A stretch of 64,000 nt of DNA from Solirubrobacterales bacterium (GTDB lineage Bacteria; Actinomycetota; Thermoleophilia; Solirubrobacterales; Solirubrobacteraceae), in assembly GCA_947474595.1 (NCBI GenBank), contig CANJIV010000009.1:16506-80505 (forward strand), in the 5' to 3' direction. Every line of letters begins with the position of its first letter. The first letter of the stretch is position 1. The notes beneath the pieces were generated by a model. It was not told the origin of the DNA, did no database searches, and saw only the letters and a list, made by a program, of their open reading frames with translations. Shown here piece after piece: positions 38,028 to 46,409 of the stretch. Position numbers and translations under genes: made by a program.

Positions 38028-38114
38028 ATGGCCCCATCATGGATCTGGATGCAAGCGGCGATCGTTGTTTTCGTCGTGGCCGGGATGATCGTCGCCGCAG
38101 TCAAGCTTATTTAG
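38028..38114 (+). CDS. possible 28-aa single-helix membrane peptide
   Basis: ATG 38028 to TAG 38114, 11 nt after the secreted hydrolase stop. The product, MAPSWIWMQAAIVVF and on to AAVKLI, is one hydrophobic helix with a single Lys at the end. Spacing and composition fit a small membrane protein, but there is no strong ribosome-binding site and no recognised family, so it could be chance. Confidence 0.35.
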   Translation: MAPSWIWMQAAIVVFVVAGMIVAAVKLI

Positions 38115-38209
38115 GTCAAGTGCGCCCGAGCGTGGTGGCCGCATCCACACGCGACTGCGATTGCTCAATATGATCATCCTAGGCAGGCGACAGCTGTAGG
38201 AGGAGAGAT

Positions 38210-38653
38210 ATGTTCAGCTCGATTGTTGTTGGAACCGATGGGTCAGAGACAGCCAACGAAGCGGTGCGCCAAGCGGTAGAGCTCGCCAAGAGCACAGGGG
38301 CGTCACTAGATATTGTCAGCGCCTACGAGCCCGTATCGGGTCAGAGGCTGCGCGACGAGCGCACGCAGGTTCCCAAAGACGTCGAGTGGATGATCAATCC
38401 GCGCCAAGATGTCGATCACACACTCGTCGCCGCGGCGAAGCTGGCGCAGGCCGCTGGAGTAACCGTCAAGACTCACGCTCGCGAGGGCGATCCTGCCGAC
38501 TGCATCCTCGATGTTGCCGAGGAGACCAGCGCGGGCCTAATCATCGTCGGCAACAAAGGGATGACAGGAGCCAAGCGGTTTCTTTTGGGCTCGGTCCCAA
38601 ACAAGATCTCTCATCACGCACCTTGTTCGGTGATGATTATCCGCACGACCTAA
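38210..38653 (+). CDS. universal stress protein (UspA family)
   Basis: 147 aa with a strong GGAGGAGAG ribosome-binding site. The fold starts IVVGTDGSETANEAVRQA. The ATP-binding loop GNKGMTGAKRFLLGS (about 115-129) follows the G-2x-G-9x-G-S rule of ATP-binding Usp proteins. It is a cytosolic single-domain protein of the stress/dormancy group. It ends 12 bp from the convergent S8 protease gene. Confidence 0.92.
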   Translation: MFSSIVVGTDGSETANEAVRQAVELAKSTGASLDIVSAYEPVSGQRLRDERTQVPKDVEWMINPRQDVDHTLVAAAKLAQAAGVTVKTHAREGDPADCILDVAEETSAGLIIVGNKGMTGAKRFLLGSVPNKISHHAPCSVMIIRTT

Positions 38654-38665
38654 GGCGAGCCAGAG

Positions 38666-40078
38666 CTACCGACTCCTAGCACTCTTGGCGGGCTCTGTTG
38701 GTTTCGCCGGCTTTACCGCAGCAGCTGTGGCCTTGGCCGCGTCGAGCAGGCCATATCCGTATCGGTCGTCGTATCCAGGGGCGCCGAGATCGCGAGCGGT
38801 GGCCTTGAGCCTTCTCTCGACCGCTGCGGCGCTCGGCTTGGCGCCGAGCACGCCACTGGCGATAACCAGGGCGGCCGCGGCTGCTACGTGTGGCGAGGAC
38901 ATCGAGGTCCCCTGAAACTCTGGGACAAGAGAGAAGACCTTTACCGAATCCTTGAAGGTCAACTGGAAGACATCCGAGCCGGGGGGGTCCAGCGGGCGAC
39001 AGTTGGGATCCGTAGCGACACTCGCGTCGCTGCCGCCACCTGGGGCTACGAGGTCTAGTCCGAAGCCTTGGTTTGAGTAGTCGGCTTGGCAGAGGTGCTC
39101 TGTCGTGGCACCGACCGAGATGACCCCGATGGCGTTCGCCGGGTATGCGACGGTCTGGCTAGCTTCGTTACCTGAAGCAGCGACGATTACCACGCCACGA
39201 GAGCGGGCGTAGTTGATCGCGCCGATGACAGTGGGGATTTGGGTCGCGTCAACGCCCATATCGAACTCAAGGCTAAGGTTGATTACCTTCGCTCCGTGGC
39301 TCGCTGCCCAACGGATGCCAGCAGCAATATCGGCCGCATCTCCCATCCCTTCATCATCGAGCACGCGCACAGCCATCAGCTTCGCTCCGTAGGCCAGGCC
39401 CGTGAGTGAAACGCCGTTGTTGGTTCGCTCGGCTACTACTCCAGCCACGAACGTTCCGTGTCCACTGCCGTCGTTGGGATGTGAGTCACGGTCAACAAAG
39501 TCATAACCAGGCACGAACTGGCTGGTCAGGAAGTCTGGAGAGCGACGGAATATGCCGCGATTTTCGTAGGCGACCCCTGAATCGAGCACCGCAACGACGA
39601 CGCCTTTGCCGCCCGCCTTGCCAACGAGAGCTAGGTTGCGCCAAGCATCGGGAGCGTTAACGCTCGCGGGGCCAATGAAGTTCCACTGAACCTTGCGCCA
39701 GTTGCGCGCTCCCCCGAGGCCCGGATCGTTGGGGATGTAGCTACTCGCGTGGGCTATGTAGTTAGGAACCGCGTAGAGCACCGCGCCGCTGGACTGTAGC
39801 TCGCTGGCGGCCTCAGCGACACTTTGGCCGGGTTGAACTTCGACCACCTGTGTTGTTGGGGCAGGTGGCGCGGCTGCGACTACGACATCAGCGGCGGCTT
39901 GAATCGATTCTTGCTGCACTGCCGTCGTTCCGTCGGCATAGCCGACAATCAACTCACCAGGTCGATACGTCGCTGCACCGGACGTCTGCTCGGCACTAGC
40001 GGTGGCACTCCCGATCCCAAGGGCGGCGATTGCCACCAGGCAGGCTAGAAGTAAGCGAGTGGAGTAGGGAGAGTGCAT
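38666..40078 (-). CDS. secreted S8 (subtilisin-family) serine protease
   Basis: 470 aa. Signal peptide (about 1-29), then an inhibitor-like propeptide (about 38-110, YRPGELIVGYADGT and LYAVPNYI). The catalytic domain has Asp166 (AVLDSG), His207 (GHGTFVAG) and Ser402 (GTSMSSPHVA), with the oxyanion Asn in AASGNEAS. The triad is complete. The tail after LDAAKATAAA is Lys/Pro-rich and has no anchor. It is divergent from tadA across 130 bp. It is unlike the second subtilase at 40902 in propeptide and tail. Confidence 0.92.
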   Translation of the reverse strand: MHSPYSTRLLLACLVAIAALGIGSATASAEQTSGAATYRPGELIVGYADGTTAVQQESIQAAADVVVAAAPPAPTTQVVEVQPGQSVAEAASELQSSGAVLYAVPNYIAHASSYIPNDPGLGGARNWRKVQWNFIGPASVNAPDAWRNLALVGKAGGKGVVVAVLDSGVAYENRGIFRRSPDFLTSQFVPGYDFVDRDSHPNDGSGHGTFVAGVVAERTNNGVSLTGLAYGAKLMAVRVLDDEGMGDAADIAAGIRWAASHGAKVINLSLEFDMGVDATQIPTVIGAINYARSRGVVIVAASGNEASQTVAYPANAIGVISVGATTEHLCQADYSNQGFGLDLVAPGGGSDASVATDPNCRPLDPPGSDVFQLTFKDSVKVFSLVPEFQGTSMSSPHVAAAAALVIASGVLGAKPSAAAVERRLKATARDLGAPGYDDRYGYGLLDAAKATAAAVKPAKPTEPAKSARSR

Positions 40079-40210
40079 GTAGTTACGAGGGCCGACGACG
40101 ACGCGCGTCGTACTTATAAGACATTATCGAAGGGCAAAAGTTGCTCTGCGTACACACAATCGTAGAGAGACGGTCGGTGTAGTAGCTCCGATAACCCACG
40201 AAACACTTGC

Positions 40211-40675
40211 ATGCAGAGTAGATTCTTCCCACGCGATGAACATTTCATGCGACTTGCTTTGCGCGAGGCCCAACGCGCTGGCGAACACGACGACGTCCCA
40301 GTAGGCGCGGTCGTTGTGCATGACGGGGAGGTGATCGCAAGCGGCCACAATGAGCGTGAGCTGCGCCAGGACCCGACCGCCCATGCCGAGATCATCGCCT
40401 TACGCGAAGCCGCTGGCCGGTTGGGCAGCTGGAGGATCCTGGAATCTGTGCTCTATGTGACGCTTGAGCCTTGTGCGATGTGTGCTGGGGCAATCGTTTT
40501 GTCCCGGGTACCAAGGGTTGTATTTGCAGCATCCGATCCGAAGGCAGGTGCTGCTGGCAGCGTGTTTGACCTCTTGGCAGAGCCGCGGCTAAATCACCGT
40601 CCGGAGGTTAGCGCCGGGCTTCTGGCCCAGGAGGCTGGAGATCTCCTGCGAGAGTTTTTCTCCGGTCGGCGCTAG
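40211..40675 (+). CDS. tadA: tRNA adenosine(34) deaminase
   Basis: 154 aa. Zinc-site motifs HAE (58-60) and PCAMC (87-91), with catalytic Glu60. It converts A34 to inosine in tRNA-Arg(ACG). Typical length. The start could be ATG 40211 or ATG 40247 (MRLALREAQRAG); the latter begins right at the conserved core. It sits directly upstream of tRNA-Ser(CGA), a pairing seen in other actinobacteria as far as I recall. Confidence 0.93.
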   Translation: MQSRFFPRDEHFMRLALREAQRAGEHDDVPVGAVVVHDGEVIASGHNERELRQDPTAHAEIIALREAAGRLGSWRILESVLYVTLEPCAMCAGAIVLSRVPRVVFAASDPKAGAAGSVFDLLAEPRLNHRPEVSAGLLAQEAGDLLREFFSGRR

Positions 40676-40759
40676 GCGACAGGTCGGGCGACCCGACGTC
40701 ACTTCGGGGAAGAGCGCCCAATCGCTAGGCTTGAGGATCGCGCCGCGGTGGCGCGTCAC

Positions 40760-40849
40760 GGAGGGGTGCCGGAGCGGTTGAACGGGGCAGTCTCGAAAAC
40801 TGTTGTGCGGGTAACCCCTGTACCGAGGGTTCGAATCCCTCCCCCTCCG
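40760..40849 (+). tRNA. tRNA-Ser (anticodon CGA)
   Basis: Acceptor stem GGAGGGG/CCCCTCC with discriminator G and no encoded CCA. The anticodon loop CTCGAAA gives CGA. Class II variable arm; T arm GAGGGTTCGAATCCCTC. Length 90 nt. Its 3' half is duplicated at 43617-43672. Confidence 0.96.
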
Positions 40850-40852
40850 CTT
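40797..40852 (+). repeat. direct repeat within tRNA-Ser(CGA) (attachment-site-like, left)
   Basis: 56 bp from the anticodon loop/stem through the tRNA 3' end plus CTT. It recurs at 43617-43672 with one mismatch. It marks the left boundary of a 2.8-kb segment. Confidence 0.8.
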
Positions 40853-40901
40853 GGTTGCTGCGCATCCTCGATAGATGCAAGTTAGAATCACTGAGAGTTC
40901 A

Positions 40902-43496
40902 ATGATGACTTCACCAATTCGGGGCAATTCGAAAAGGTATCAGCGCGTTTTGATGCTCTTTCTGCTGCTCTGCGCTGGACTTCTTGCCCTGCTTCCAGGA
41001 TCGGCCCAGGCGGCCGGAACTTCAAGCAATTACATCGTGCTTTACGACAGCGGCGACGGCCTCTCGCAGAAGGTGGCTAGCGAGGAGGCTCGCGGCAACG
41101 ATGTCCAGGACGTCTTCCGTAGCGCCGTGAAGGGATATGTCGCTTCACTCGACTCGGCCGACGTTGCTCGGCTACGCGCCCAAGATGGCGTGCTCCTTGT
41201 TGAGAAGGACAAGCCGGTCGAAGTGCTCAGCGCCGGGACGCGCAGTGGGGTCGCATCCTCGTGGGGCCTCGACCGCATCGACCAGCGCTCACTCCCGCTC
41301 GATAACCAGATCTCGACCAGCCAAAACGGCTTCGGTGTAACCGCCTACATCATCGACAGCGGCATTCTCGCAACCCACACACAGTTCGGCGGCCGCGTGA
41401 CAGCCGGCTACGACGCAATCGGTGACGGGCAGAACACGAACGACTGCAACGGCCATGGTACGCACGTCGCCGGCACGGTCGGCGGCTCAACCTACGGCGT
41501 TGCGCCGGAAGTATCGCTGGTTGCAGTCCGCGTCGTTAACTGCAGCGGCTCGGGTTCGACTGCCGGCGTGATCGCAGGGATCAACTGGGCGACAGCAAAC
41601 CACGCCGCGGGCGTTGCGGCAGTCGCCAACATGAGTCTCCGCGGCGGTTACTCAGCCGCACTCAATACCGCGACGGAGAACGCAATTGCCGACGGCATCA
41701 CTTTCGCCGTTGCCGCCGGGAACGAGAACGCCAACGCCTGCAGTTACTCGCCTGCCTCGGCGCCGAACGCACTGACGGTCGGTTCGACAGGTTCGCCAGG
41801 TTGGGGAGATGATCGCTCCGATGATCGCACCTACTTCTCCAACTGGGGAAGCTGCGTCGACATCTTTGCGCCGGGCGGCTTTATCACTTCGGCTTGGATA
41901 GGCTCGACGACGGCCACTGACTCGATCTCCGGCACATCGATGGCATCACCACACGTCGCTGGCGCTGCTGCTCTGCTGCTCTCGGCCAACCCTTCGAGCA
42001 CGCCCGCTCAGGTCGCTACTGCGATCGGCAACGCCGCAACTACCGGCGTCGTTAGCGACGCTGGCGTCGGCTCGCCGAACCGCCTGCTTTACGTCACACC
42101 AGCAGCCGTGATCGCCGCGCCAGCCGGCCTTGTTGCAACGCCCGGTGATGGCAGCGCGAGCATCGCGTTCACGCTCGGCTCGGCGATCACGAACTACGAA
42201 TACTCAACCGATGATGGGGCGACGTGGACAACACGCAGCCCCACCTCAGCCAGCACGCCGATCGCGATCGCAGGCCTAGCCAACGGCACCACTTACCAAA
42301 TCAAACTACGAGCGATCAACGATGTTGGAACCGGCAGCGCATCGACCGCCGTTAGCGTCACGCCAGCCGCTGCGCCAAACCCGCCATCCAGCCTTTTTGC
42401 AACGCCCGGTGATGGCAGCGCAAGCATCGCGTTCATTCCTGGATATGAAAATGGTGCTGAGATCACCAACTACGCATACTCGACCGATAACGGCGGGTCG
42501 TGGACAACACGCAGCCCCACCTCAGCCGCCTCTCCAATCGCCATCACCGGCCTGAGTAACGGCACCACATACCAAATCAAACTACGCGCCATCAACAGCG
42601 CTGGAACCGGTAGCGAAGGCTTCGCGGTAAACGTCACACCAGCCGCTGCGCCGGCCGCGCCAACGTCGCTTTCCGCTATCGCTGGCAACGCCAGCGCGTC
42701 GATCGCGTTCACGCCCGGCTCAAACAACGGCAGCGCGATCAGCGATTACGAGTACTCCTTAGACGGAGGTACGAACTGGGTGTCCAGCGGTACTGCTTCG
42801 TCGCCGGTCGTGATCACCGGCCTCACCAACGGCACCACGTATTCGGTCCTTCTGCGCGCTGTGAACGGCGCTGGCGACGGGAAGGGAGCTGCTTCGGTCC
42901 CTGTGAGCGTCACACCAGCGACGGTGCCCGCCGCGCCGACCAGCCTTGTTGTGACGCCCGGGAGTGGCAGCGCAAGCATCGCGTTCACGCCCGGCTCGGA
43001 CAACGGCAGCGCGATCACCACCTATGAGTACTCATTGAATGGTGGTGAGTGGCGAGCGCTCAGCTCGCCCGACAACTCCTCACCGATCACAATCACCGGC
43101 CTCACCAACGGCACCACCTATTCGGTCCGCCTGCGCGCTGTGAACGGCGCCGGTGACGGGAAGGGCGCCGCCTCGAGTGCGGTCAGCGTGAAGCCAGTGG
43201 CGCCCGTCGTGCCGCCAGCAAAGCCGGCTGTTGTGTGGTCATCGTCGACGAAAGAGAAGAGCGTGACCGCGCTGATCACCCCCACCACCGGTGTTACTTA
43301 CGCGCTCACCGCGAAGAGCGGCATCAAAACGAAGACCGGCGCCTGCAAAAACGTCACGATCAAACAAGGCAAAGCGAACGTCACGCGCCGCTCCTGCACC
43401 TTCAAACTCACAAACGGCACCTGGCTTGCTTCCATAACGCCAGCAAAGGGCGCGGTCAAGGGCACCGCCAGCAGCAAGAGCTACAGCTTCAAGTAG
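40902..43496 (+). CDS. secreted subtilase with four FN3 domains and a C-terminal domain
   Basis: 864 aa from ATG 40902 (ATG 40875 and 40905 are alternatives; GAGAG precedes 40902). A signal peptide ending GSAQAAG is followed by an I9-type propeptide (about 40-100) and a proteinase-K-like catalytic domain with Asp152 (IIDSGI), His185 (GHGTHVAG) and Ser346 (GTSMASPH); the triad is complete. Four fibronectin type III repeats of about 90 residues each follow (about 405-765), then an 85-residue C-terminal domain with two Cys. FN3 units commonly bind polysaccharide or space the enzyme from a surface. It is the only gene in the segment bounded by the tRNA-Ser 3' repeats, suggesting it arrived as cargo. 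Confidence 0.92.
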   Translation: MMTSPIRGNSKRYQRVLMLFLLLCAGLLALLPGSAQAAGTSSNYIVLYDSGDGLSQKVASEEARGNDVQDVFRSAVKGYVASLDSADVARLRAQDGVLLVEKDKPVEVLSAGTRSGVASSWGLDRIDQRSLPLDNQISTSQNGFGVTAYIIDSGILATHTQFGGRVTAGYDAIGDGQNTNDCNGHGTHVAGTVGGSTYGVAPEVSLVAVRVVNCSGSGSTAGVIAGINWATANHAAGVAAVANMSLRGGYSAALNTATENAIADGITFAVAAGNENANACSYSPASAPNALTVGSTGSPGWGDDRSDDRTYFSNWGSCVDIFAPGGFITSAWIGSTTATDSISGTSMASPHVAGAAALLLSANPSSTPAQVATAIGNAATTGVVSDAGVGSPNRLLYVTPAAVIAAPAGLVATPGDGSASIAFTLGSAITNYEYSTDDGATWTTRSPTSASTPIAIAGLANGTTYQIKLRAINDVGTGSASTAVSVTPAAAPNPPSSLFATPGDGSASIAFIPGYENGAEITNYAYSTDNGGSWTTRSPTSAASPIAITGLSNGTTYQIKLRAINSAGTGSEGFAVNVTPAAAPAAPTSLSAIAGNASASIAFTPGSNNGSAISDYEYSLDGGTNWVSSGTASSPVVITGLTNGTTYSVLLRAVNGAGDGKGAASVPVSVTPATVPAAPTSLVVTPGSGSASIAFTPGSDNGSAITTYEYSLNGGEWRALSSPDNSSPITITGLTNGTTYSVRLRAVNGAGDGKGAASSAVSVKPVAPVVPPAKPAVVWSSSTKEKSVTALITPTTGVTYALTAKSGIKTKTGACKNVTIKQGKANVTRRSCTFKLTNGTWLASITPAKGAVKGTASSKSYSFK
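42119..43199 (+). repeat. four tandem FN3-coding repeats inside the subtilase gene
   Basis: Units begin near 42119, 42376, 42652 and 42930. Strings such as CGCCCGGTGATGGCAGCG, CATCGCGTTCA and CCTCACCAACGGCACCAC recur with few changes. The first unit is shorter because it lacks the PGxxNG loop found in the others. The DNA-level identity suggests recent duplication or gene conversion. Confidence 0.85.
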
Positions 43497-43616
43497 CGCC
43501 GCCGTTCGCGCGTTCCCAAAACCGTTCCCACGAACACACGGGCACCCCGGAAACCCAAGCAACTAAGCGGGAATCCTCGTTTTCTGGGGCAGACTAGATC
43601 ACCTTCGATGACGACG

Positions 43617-43672
43617 AAACTGTTGAGCGGGTAACCCCTGTACCGAGGGTTCGAATCCCTCCCCCTCCGCTT
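43617..43672 (+). repeat. truncated tRNA-Ser 3' half (attachment-site-like, right)
   Basis: A copy of tRNA-Ser(CGA) from the anticodon stem to the 3' end plus CTT, 55 of 56 bases identical to 40797-40852. The sequence before AAACTGTTG is unrelated to a tRNA, so it is not a functional gene. It closes the 2.8-kb segment that holds the subtilase. The remaining 120 bp between the subtilase stop and this repeat show no gene. Confidence 0.85.
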
Positions 43673-43755
43673 ACGTTCCGTGATGGTTGGCTGATGCCAA
43701 CGCAACTGCCCAGTTCTGGGTCGCAACTAGGTAGGCATCACGTCATAATCCGGCC

Positions 43756-44556
43756 ATGATCAAATCTTCCGCTGTTCGAAAGTTCAAAGTAGGTTCACTC
43801 TTGACGCTCGTCGCTCTAGCTGCCGCTACGCTTCCAAGCGCGGCTTCAGCCGATCCGGGCGCCAGCGCCAGCAAGGCGACGAACTGGGTTCACATCAGGG
43901 GTCTCGCAGTCGAGGTTGGTGCGCTGGAGAAGAATCTCGTCGGCGCCACGGTCGGCGTCGTTGAGAACAGCAAGTGGAAGACGAAGGTCAAGGCCAACGG
44001 TAGTTATGACCTCAAGGTGCCAGCGCTGACCACGGTCACGCGGTACTTCGACATCGGCGATCACCTGCGCATCTACACGCCGACGATCAGGACGACCAAG
44101 ACCGGCGTGCCGCGTTGGTCGAGCTTGAACGTCGCCCTGCCGAGCCTTTCGCTCGCACGACAGCTCGCTAACTTCATCAAGATTGAGATCGCAGAAGGTA
44201 AGGATGCTCCGAAGGACTGTGTCGTCGTACCGCTGGTGGCGATAAAGGCGTTCGAAACGATGACGCTCGCTCAGGTCCTCGCGCGCAACATGCTCGTCGG
44301 CGTCCCTGGGGCGAAGCCGACGATCAGCCCTACCAAGGGGATTAAGGCGCTGTTCGTCGGCGTTTCCTTAGCCAGCGGCAACTACACGCCCGATCCGGCA
44401 CGAACAACGACGGATGCGTCTGGCTTGGCGATCTACATCGGCGTCAAGCCCGGTACATATAAGTTCTCAGCTACCAAGGCCGGCGAGAGATTCTCATCCT
44501 TCACGGCTGTCTGCAAGCCGGGCCGCGTGATCTTCGGGGAGATCGGCCAACTGTAG
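43756..44556 (+). CDS. secreted protein of unknown function
   Basis: 266 aa. A signal peptide (about 1-32, ending AASADPG) precedes two all-beta regions. The first contains VGVVENSKWKTKVKANGSYD and the second NYTPDPARTTTDASGLAIYI with GVKPGTYKFSATKAG. Both resemble carboxypeptidase-regulatory-like (transthyretin-fold) units, in which a substituent is followed by DASG and PGTY. No catalytic motif is seen. It lies just outside the right tRNA repeat. Confidence 0.7.
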   Translation: MIKSSAVRKFKVGSLLTLVALAAATLPSAASADPGASASKATNWVHIRGLAVEVGALEKNLVGATVGVVENSKWKTKVKANGSYDLKVPALTTVTRYFDIGDHLRIYTPTIRTTKTGVPRWSSLNVALPSLSLARQLANFIKIEIAEGKDAPKDCVVVPLVAIKAFETMTLAQVLARNMLVGVPGAKPTISPTKGIKALFVGVSLASGNYTPDPARTTTDASGLAIYIGVKPGTYKFSATKAGERFSSFTAVCKPGRVIFGEIGQL

Positions 44557-44581
44557 ACAGAAGCGTCGGCCAACCGGCCAG

Positions 44582-44607
44582 CTAGGCGCCTGAGCTAGGT
44601 CGCCTAG
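44582..44607. terminator. possible bidirectional terminator between convergent genes
   Basis: CTAGGCG at 44582-44588 pairs with CGCCTAG at 44601-44607 around a 12-nt loop. It lies between the ends of the secreted protein gene and the DegT aminotransferase gene. There is no T tract, so efficiency is uncertain. Confidence 0.35.
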
Positions 44608-45581
44608 GGCCGGTAGTACAGCGGGACGCACCAATGGTTTTGGGCGACCCAGTCTGAATTAGGCATTTCAACGCTGTGGCCCATGATCCGGTGACAAGGT
44701 TGGTCGTAGACCTTACCGGTGGACTTCTCAATCTCTGAGAGGACGATGTACTTATATAGGCCAGAGACCATTCCGTCGGGGAACTCCAGCCTCGCCGGGT
44801 AGATCGGGTCAAGCTCGCGACGCGCTACCTCGTTCTTCCACGTCACGATCTCCTCCATGCGCTCAGTCTGGACGAGGCCTAGCGCCGCCGTGAACTCACT
44901 CATTCGGAAGTTCAGGCCGGCTACTTCGTGCTCAGGCTTGCCGTAGTTACGGTAGGCGCGAGCGAAGGCGATTAGGTCCTCGTTGCCTGAGACCAAGACG
45001 CCACCCTCGCCGGTTGAGATCGTCTTGGTCGCGTAGAGCGAGTAGATACCTGCGTCGCCCCATGTTCCAGGGCGACGGCCGTTCCAGGATGCCCCGTGGG
45101 CGTGGGCGCAATCCTCGATCAAGAAGATGCCCTCGGACTTACAGTAGGCCGCGATCTTTTCGATCTCAAAGGCGATATGGCCCCCAATGTGGACGATGAA
45201 AGCTGCGCGCGGCTTGTGCTCTTGAGCTTTGCGCTCAAAGTCATCAAAGGAGAGGCAGAAATCATCACGGTTGCAGTCAACAAACGCCACATCGGCTCCT
45301 GCCGCTAGGGCTGCCAGGGGCGTAGCCATAAACGTGTTGGACGGACACAGCACCGTCTCGCCGCGTACTGCGGCGAACTCCAGCGCCGCCATCGCGCCGC
45401 CGGTCCAACTCGAAGTGGCCACTGCTGTGGCGGCGTTCCACTGCCCCCAAGCTGCTTCGAAGCGCTGTGTCAGGTCTCCCTCGGACCAGCGTTGGGAGTC
45501 GATGACTTCGTCCCAGAGCGTATGTAGGCGGTCGCGGTCGCGCTGGTCGAAGCCGATTGCAAACGAAGAGAAGTCATTCAT
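44604..45581 (-). CDS. DegT/DnrJ/EryC1-family aminotransferase
   Basis: 325 aa. PLP-site features: LCPSNTFMATPLAALAAG, IEDCAHAHGASWNGR (D157) and the Schiff-base lysine K186 in SLYATKTISTGEGG. Family members transaminate nucleotide-linked keto-sugars for glycans and antibiotics. Length is a little short for the family (usually about 370). No other sugar-nucleotide genes flank it, so the product cannot be named. The next upstream gene is a polysaccharide deacetylase on the same strand. Confidence 0.88.
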   Translation of the reverse strand: MNDFSSFAIGFDQRDRDRLHTLWDEVIDSQRWSEGDLTQRFEAAWGQWNAATAVATSSWTGGAMAALEFAAVRGETVLCPSNTFMATPLAALAAGADVAFVDCNRDDFCLSFDDFERKAQEHKPRAAFIVHIGGHIAFEIEKIAAYCKSEGIFLIEDCAHAHGASWNGRRPGTWGDAGIYSLYATKTISTGEGGVLVSGNEDLIAFARAYRNYGKPEHEVAGLNFRMSEFTAALGLVQTERMEEIVTWKNEVARRELDPIYPARLEFPDGMVSGLYKYIVLSEIEKSTGKVYDQPCHRIMGHSVEMPNSDWVAQNHWCVPLYYRP

Positions 45582-45669
45582 GGTCTAAGGGGGCGCGGTG
45601 GTTGGAGGCAGTGGTGAAGAAAAAGCCGCGGCGGCGGACCCTAGCAGCGCCGCGGGCGGCGGTCGCTGC

Positions 45670-46365
45670 TCATACCCCAACGGTCTTTAGGCCGAGCGCT
45701 TCAATGCGGGCTAATACGGCTGGCAGTGCGGCTGCTGTGGCCTTCCATGAGTCCTTGTTTGAGTAGTGGTCAGCGTCGTGTAGCAAGAGCACGTCACCGG
45801 AGGCCAGCTGCTCGGTTACCTCGCTGCAGATCGTCTGCGGAGTCTGGCGGTTAGACCAGTCATGCCCCCAGCGGGACCAGAGCAGAAGTCGATAGTTGGC
45901 TCTGCGAGTGATTCCTAGGCTGGCGCCGCTATAGATGCCGTATGGCGGGCGGTGGACCTGGGGCTCGCGGCCGGTTGCTTGGGCGATAGCCGCGTGGCCC
46001 CTGCGAAGGTCTTCGCTGACGGCGCGCGGCGAGAGGCGCACGTGGGCGCGATGTGTGTCGCCATGGAGCTCAATCTGGTGGCCGGCTGCTGCTGCCTCGG
46101 CTACCAAAGAGGGGTAGCGTCGGACCTGCTCTCCGACGACAAAGAACGTCGCAACTGCGCCTGCATCGGCAAGCGCTGCTAGAACGGCTGGCGTCCCTTC
46201 AGGGTGGGGCCCATCGTCGAAGGTGATGGCGACGGCTTGCGCGGCGTCGATGCGTAGCGGGATATCGAGCAGGCTGGCGACGGAGGGGACGTGTGACGCG
46301 ATGCTGGGCAGAGACCAAGCAGCCGCGACAGCGGCGCCGGTTACGGTAGCGGTACTAAGGCGCAT
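45670..46365 (-). CDS. polysaccharide deacetylase (NodB-type)
   Basis: 231 aa. An N-terminal hydrophobic segment (about 8-24) probably serves as membrane anchor or signal. NodB motifs: TFDDGPH (48-54), the metal histidines in HGDTHRAH (H101 and H105), RPPYG and LLHDADHY. Members deacetylate chitin, peptidoglycan or exopolysaccharides outside the cell. It lies 88 bp upstream of the DegT gene on the same strand. Confidence 0.9.
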   Translation of the reverse strand: MRLSTATVTGAAVAAAWSLPSIASHVPSVASLLDIPLRIDAAQAVAITFDDGPHPEGTPAVLAALADAGAVATFFVVGEQVRRYPSLVAEAAAAGHQIELHGDTHRAHVRLSPRAVSEDLRRGHAAIAQATGREPQVHRPPYGIYSGASLGITRRANYRLLLWSRWGHDWSNRQTPQTICSEVTEQLASGDVLLLHDADHYSNKDSWKATAAALPAVLARIEALGLKTVGV

Positions 46366-46381
46366 CCCGTAATCCTCGCAG

Positions 46382-46402
46382 GCCCGCCCGCCCGCCCGCC
46401 CG
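46382..46402. repeat. short GCCC tandem repeat
   Basis: About five units of GCCC in the 44-bp gap between two divergent genes, just before the transporter start at 46410. It leaves no obvious Shine-Dalgarno sequence for that gene. Confidence 0.7.
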
Positions 46403-46409
46403 CCGCCTT

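Noticed and set aside
40853..43616. Integrase or transposase within the tRNA-bounded segment
   Set aside because: The whole segment is taken by the subtilase gene; no recombinase motif was seen on either strand.
43600..43672. A fourth tRNA-Ser gene
   Set aside because: Only the 3' half from the anticodon stem is present; no D arm or 5' acceptor strand precedes it.
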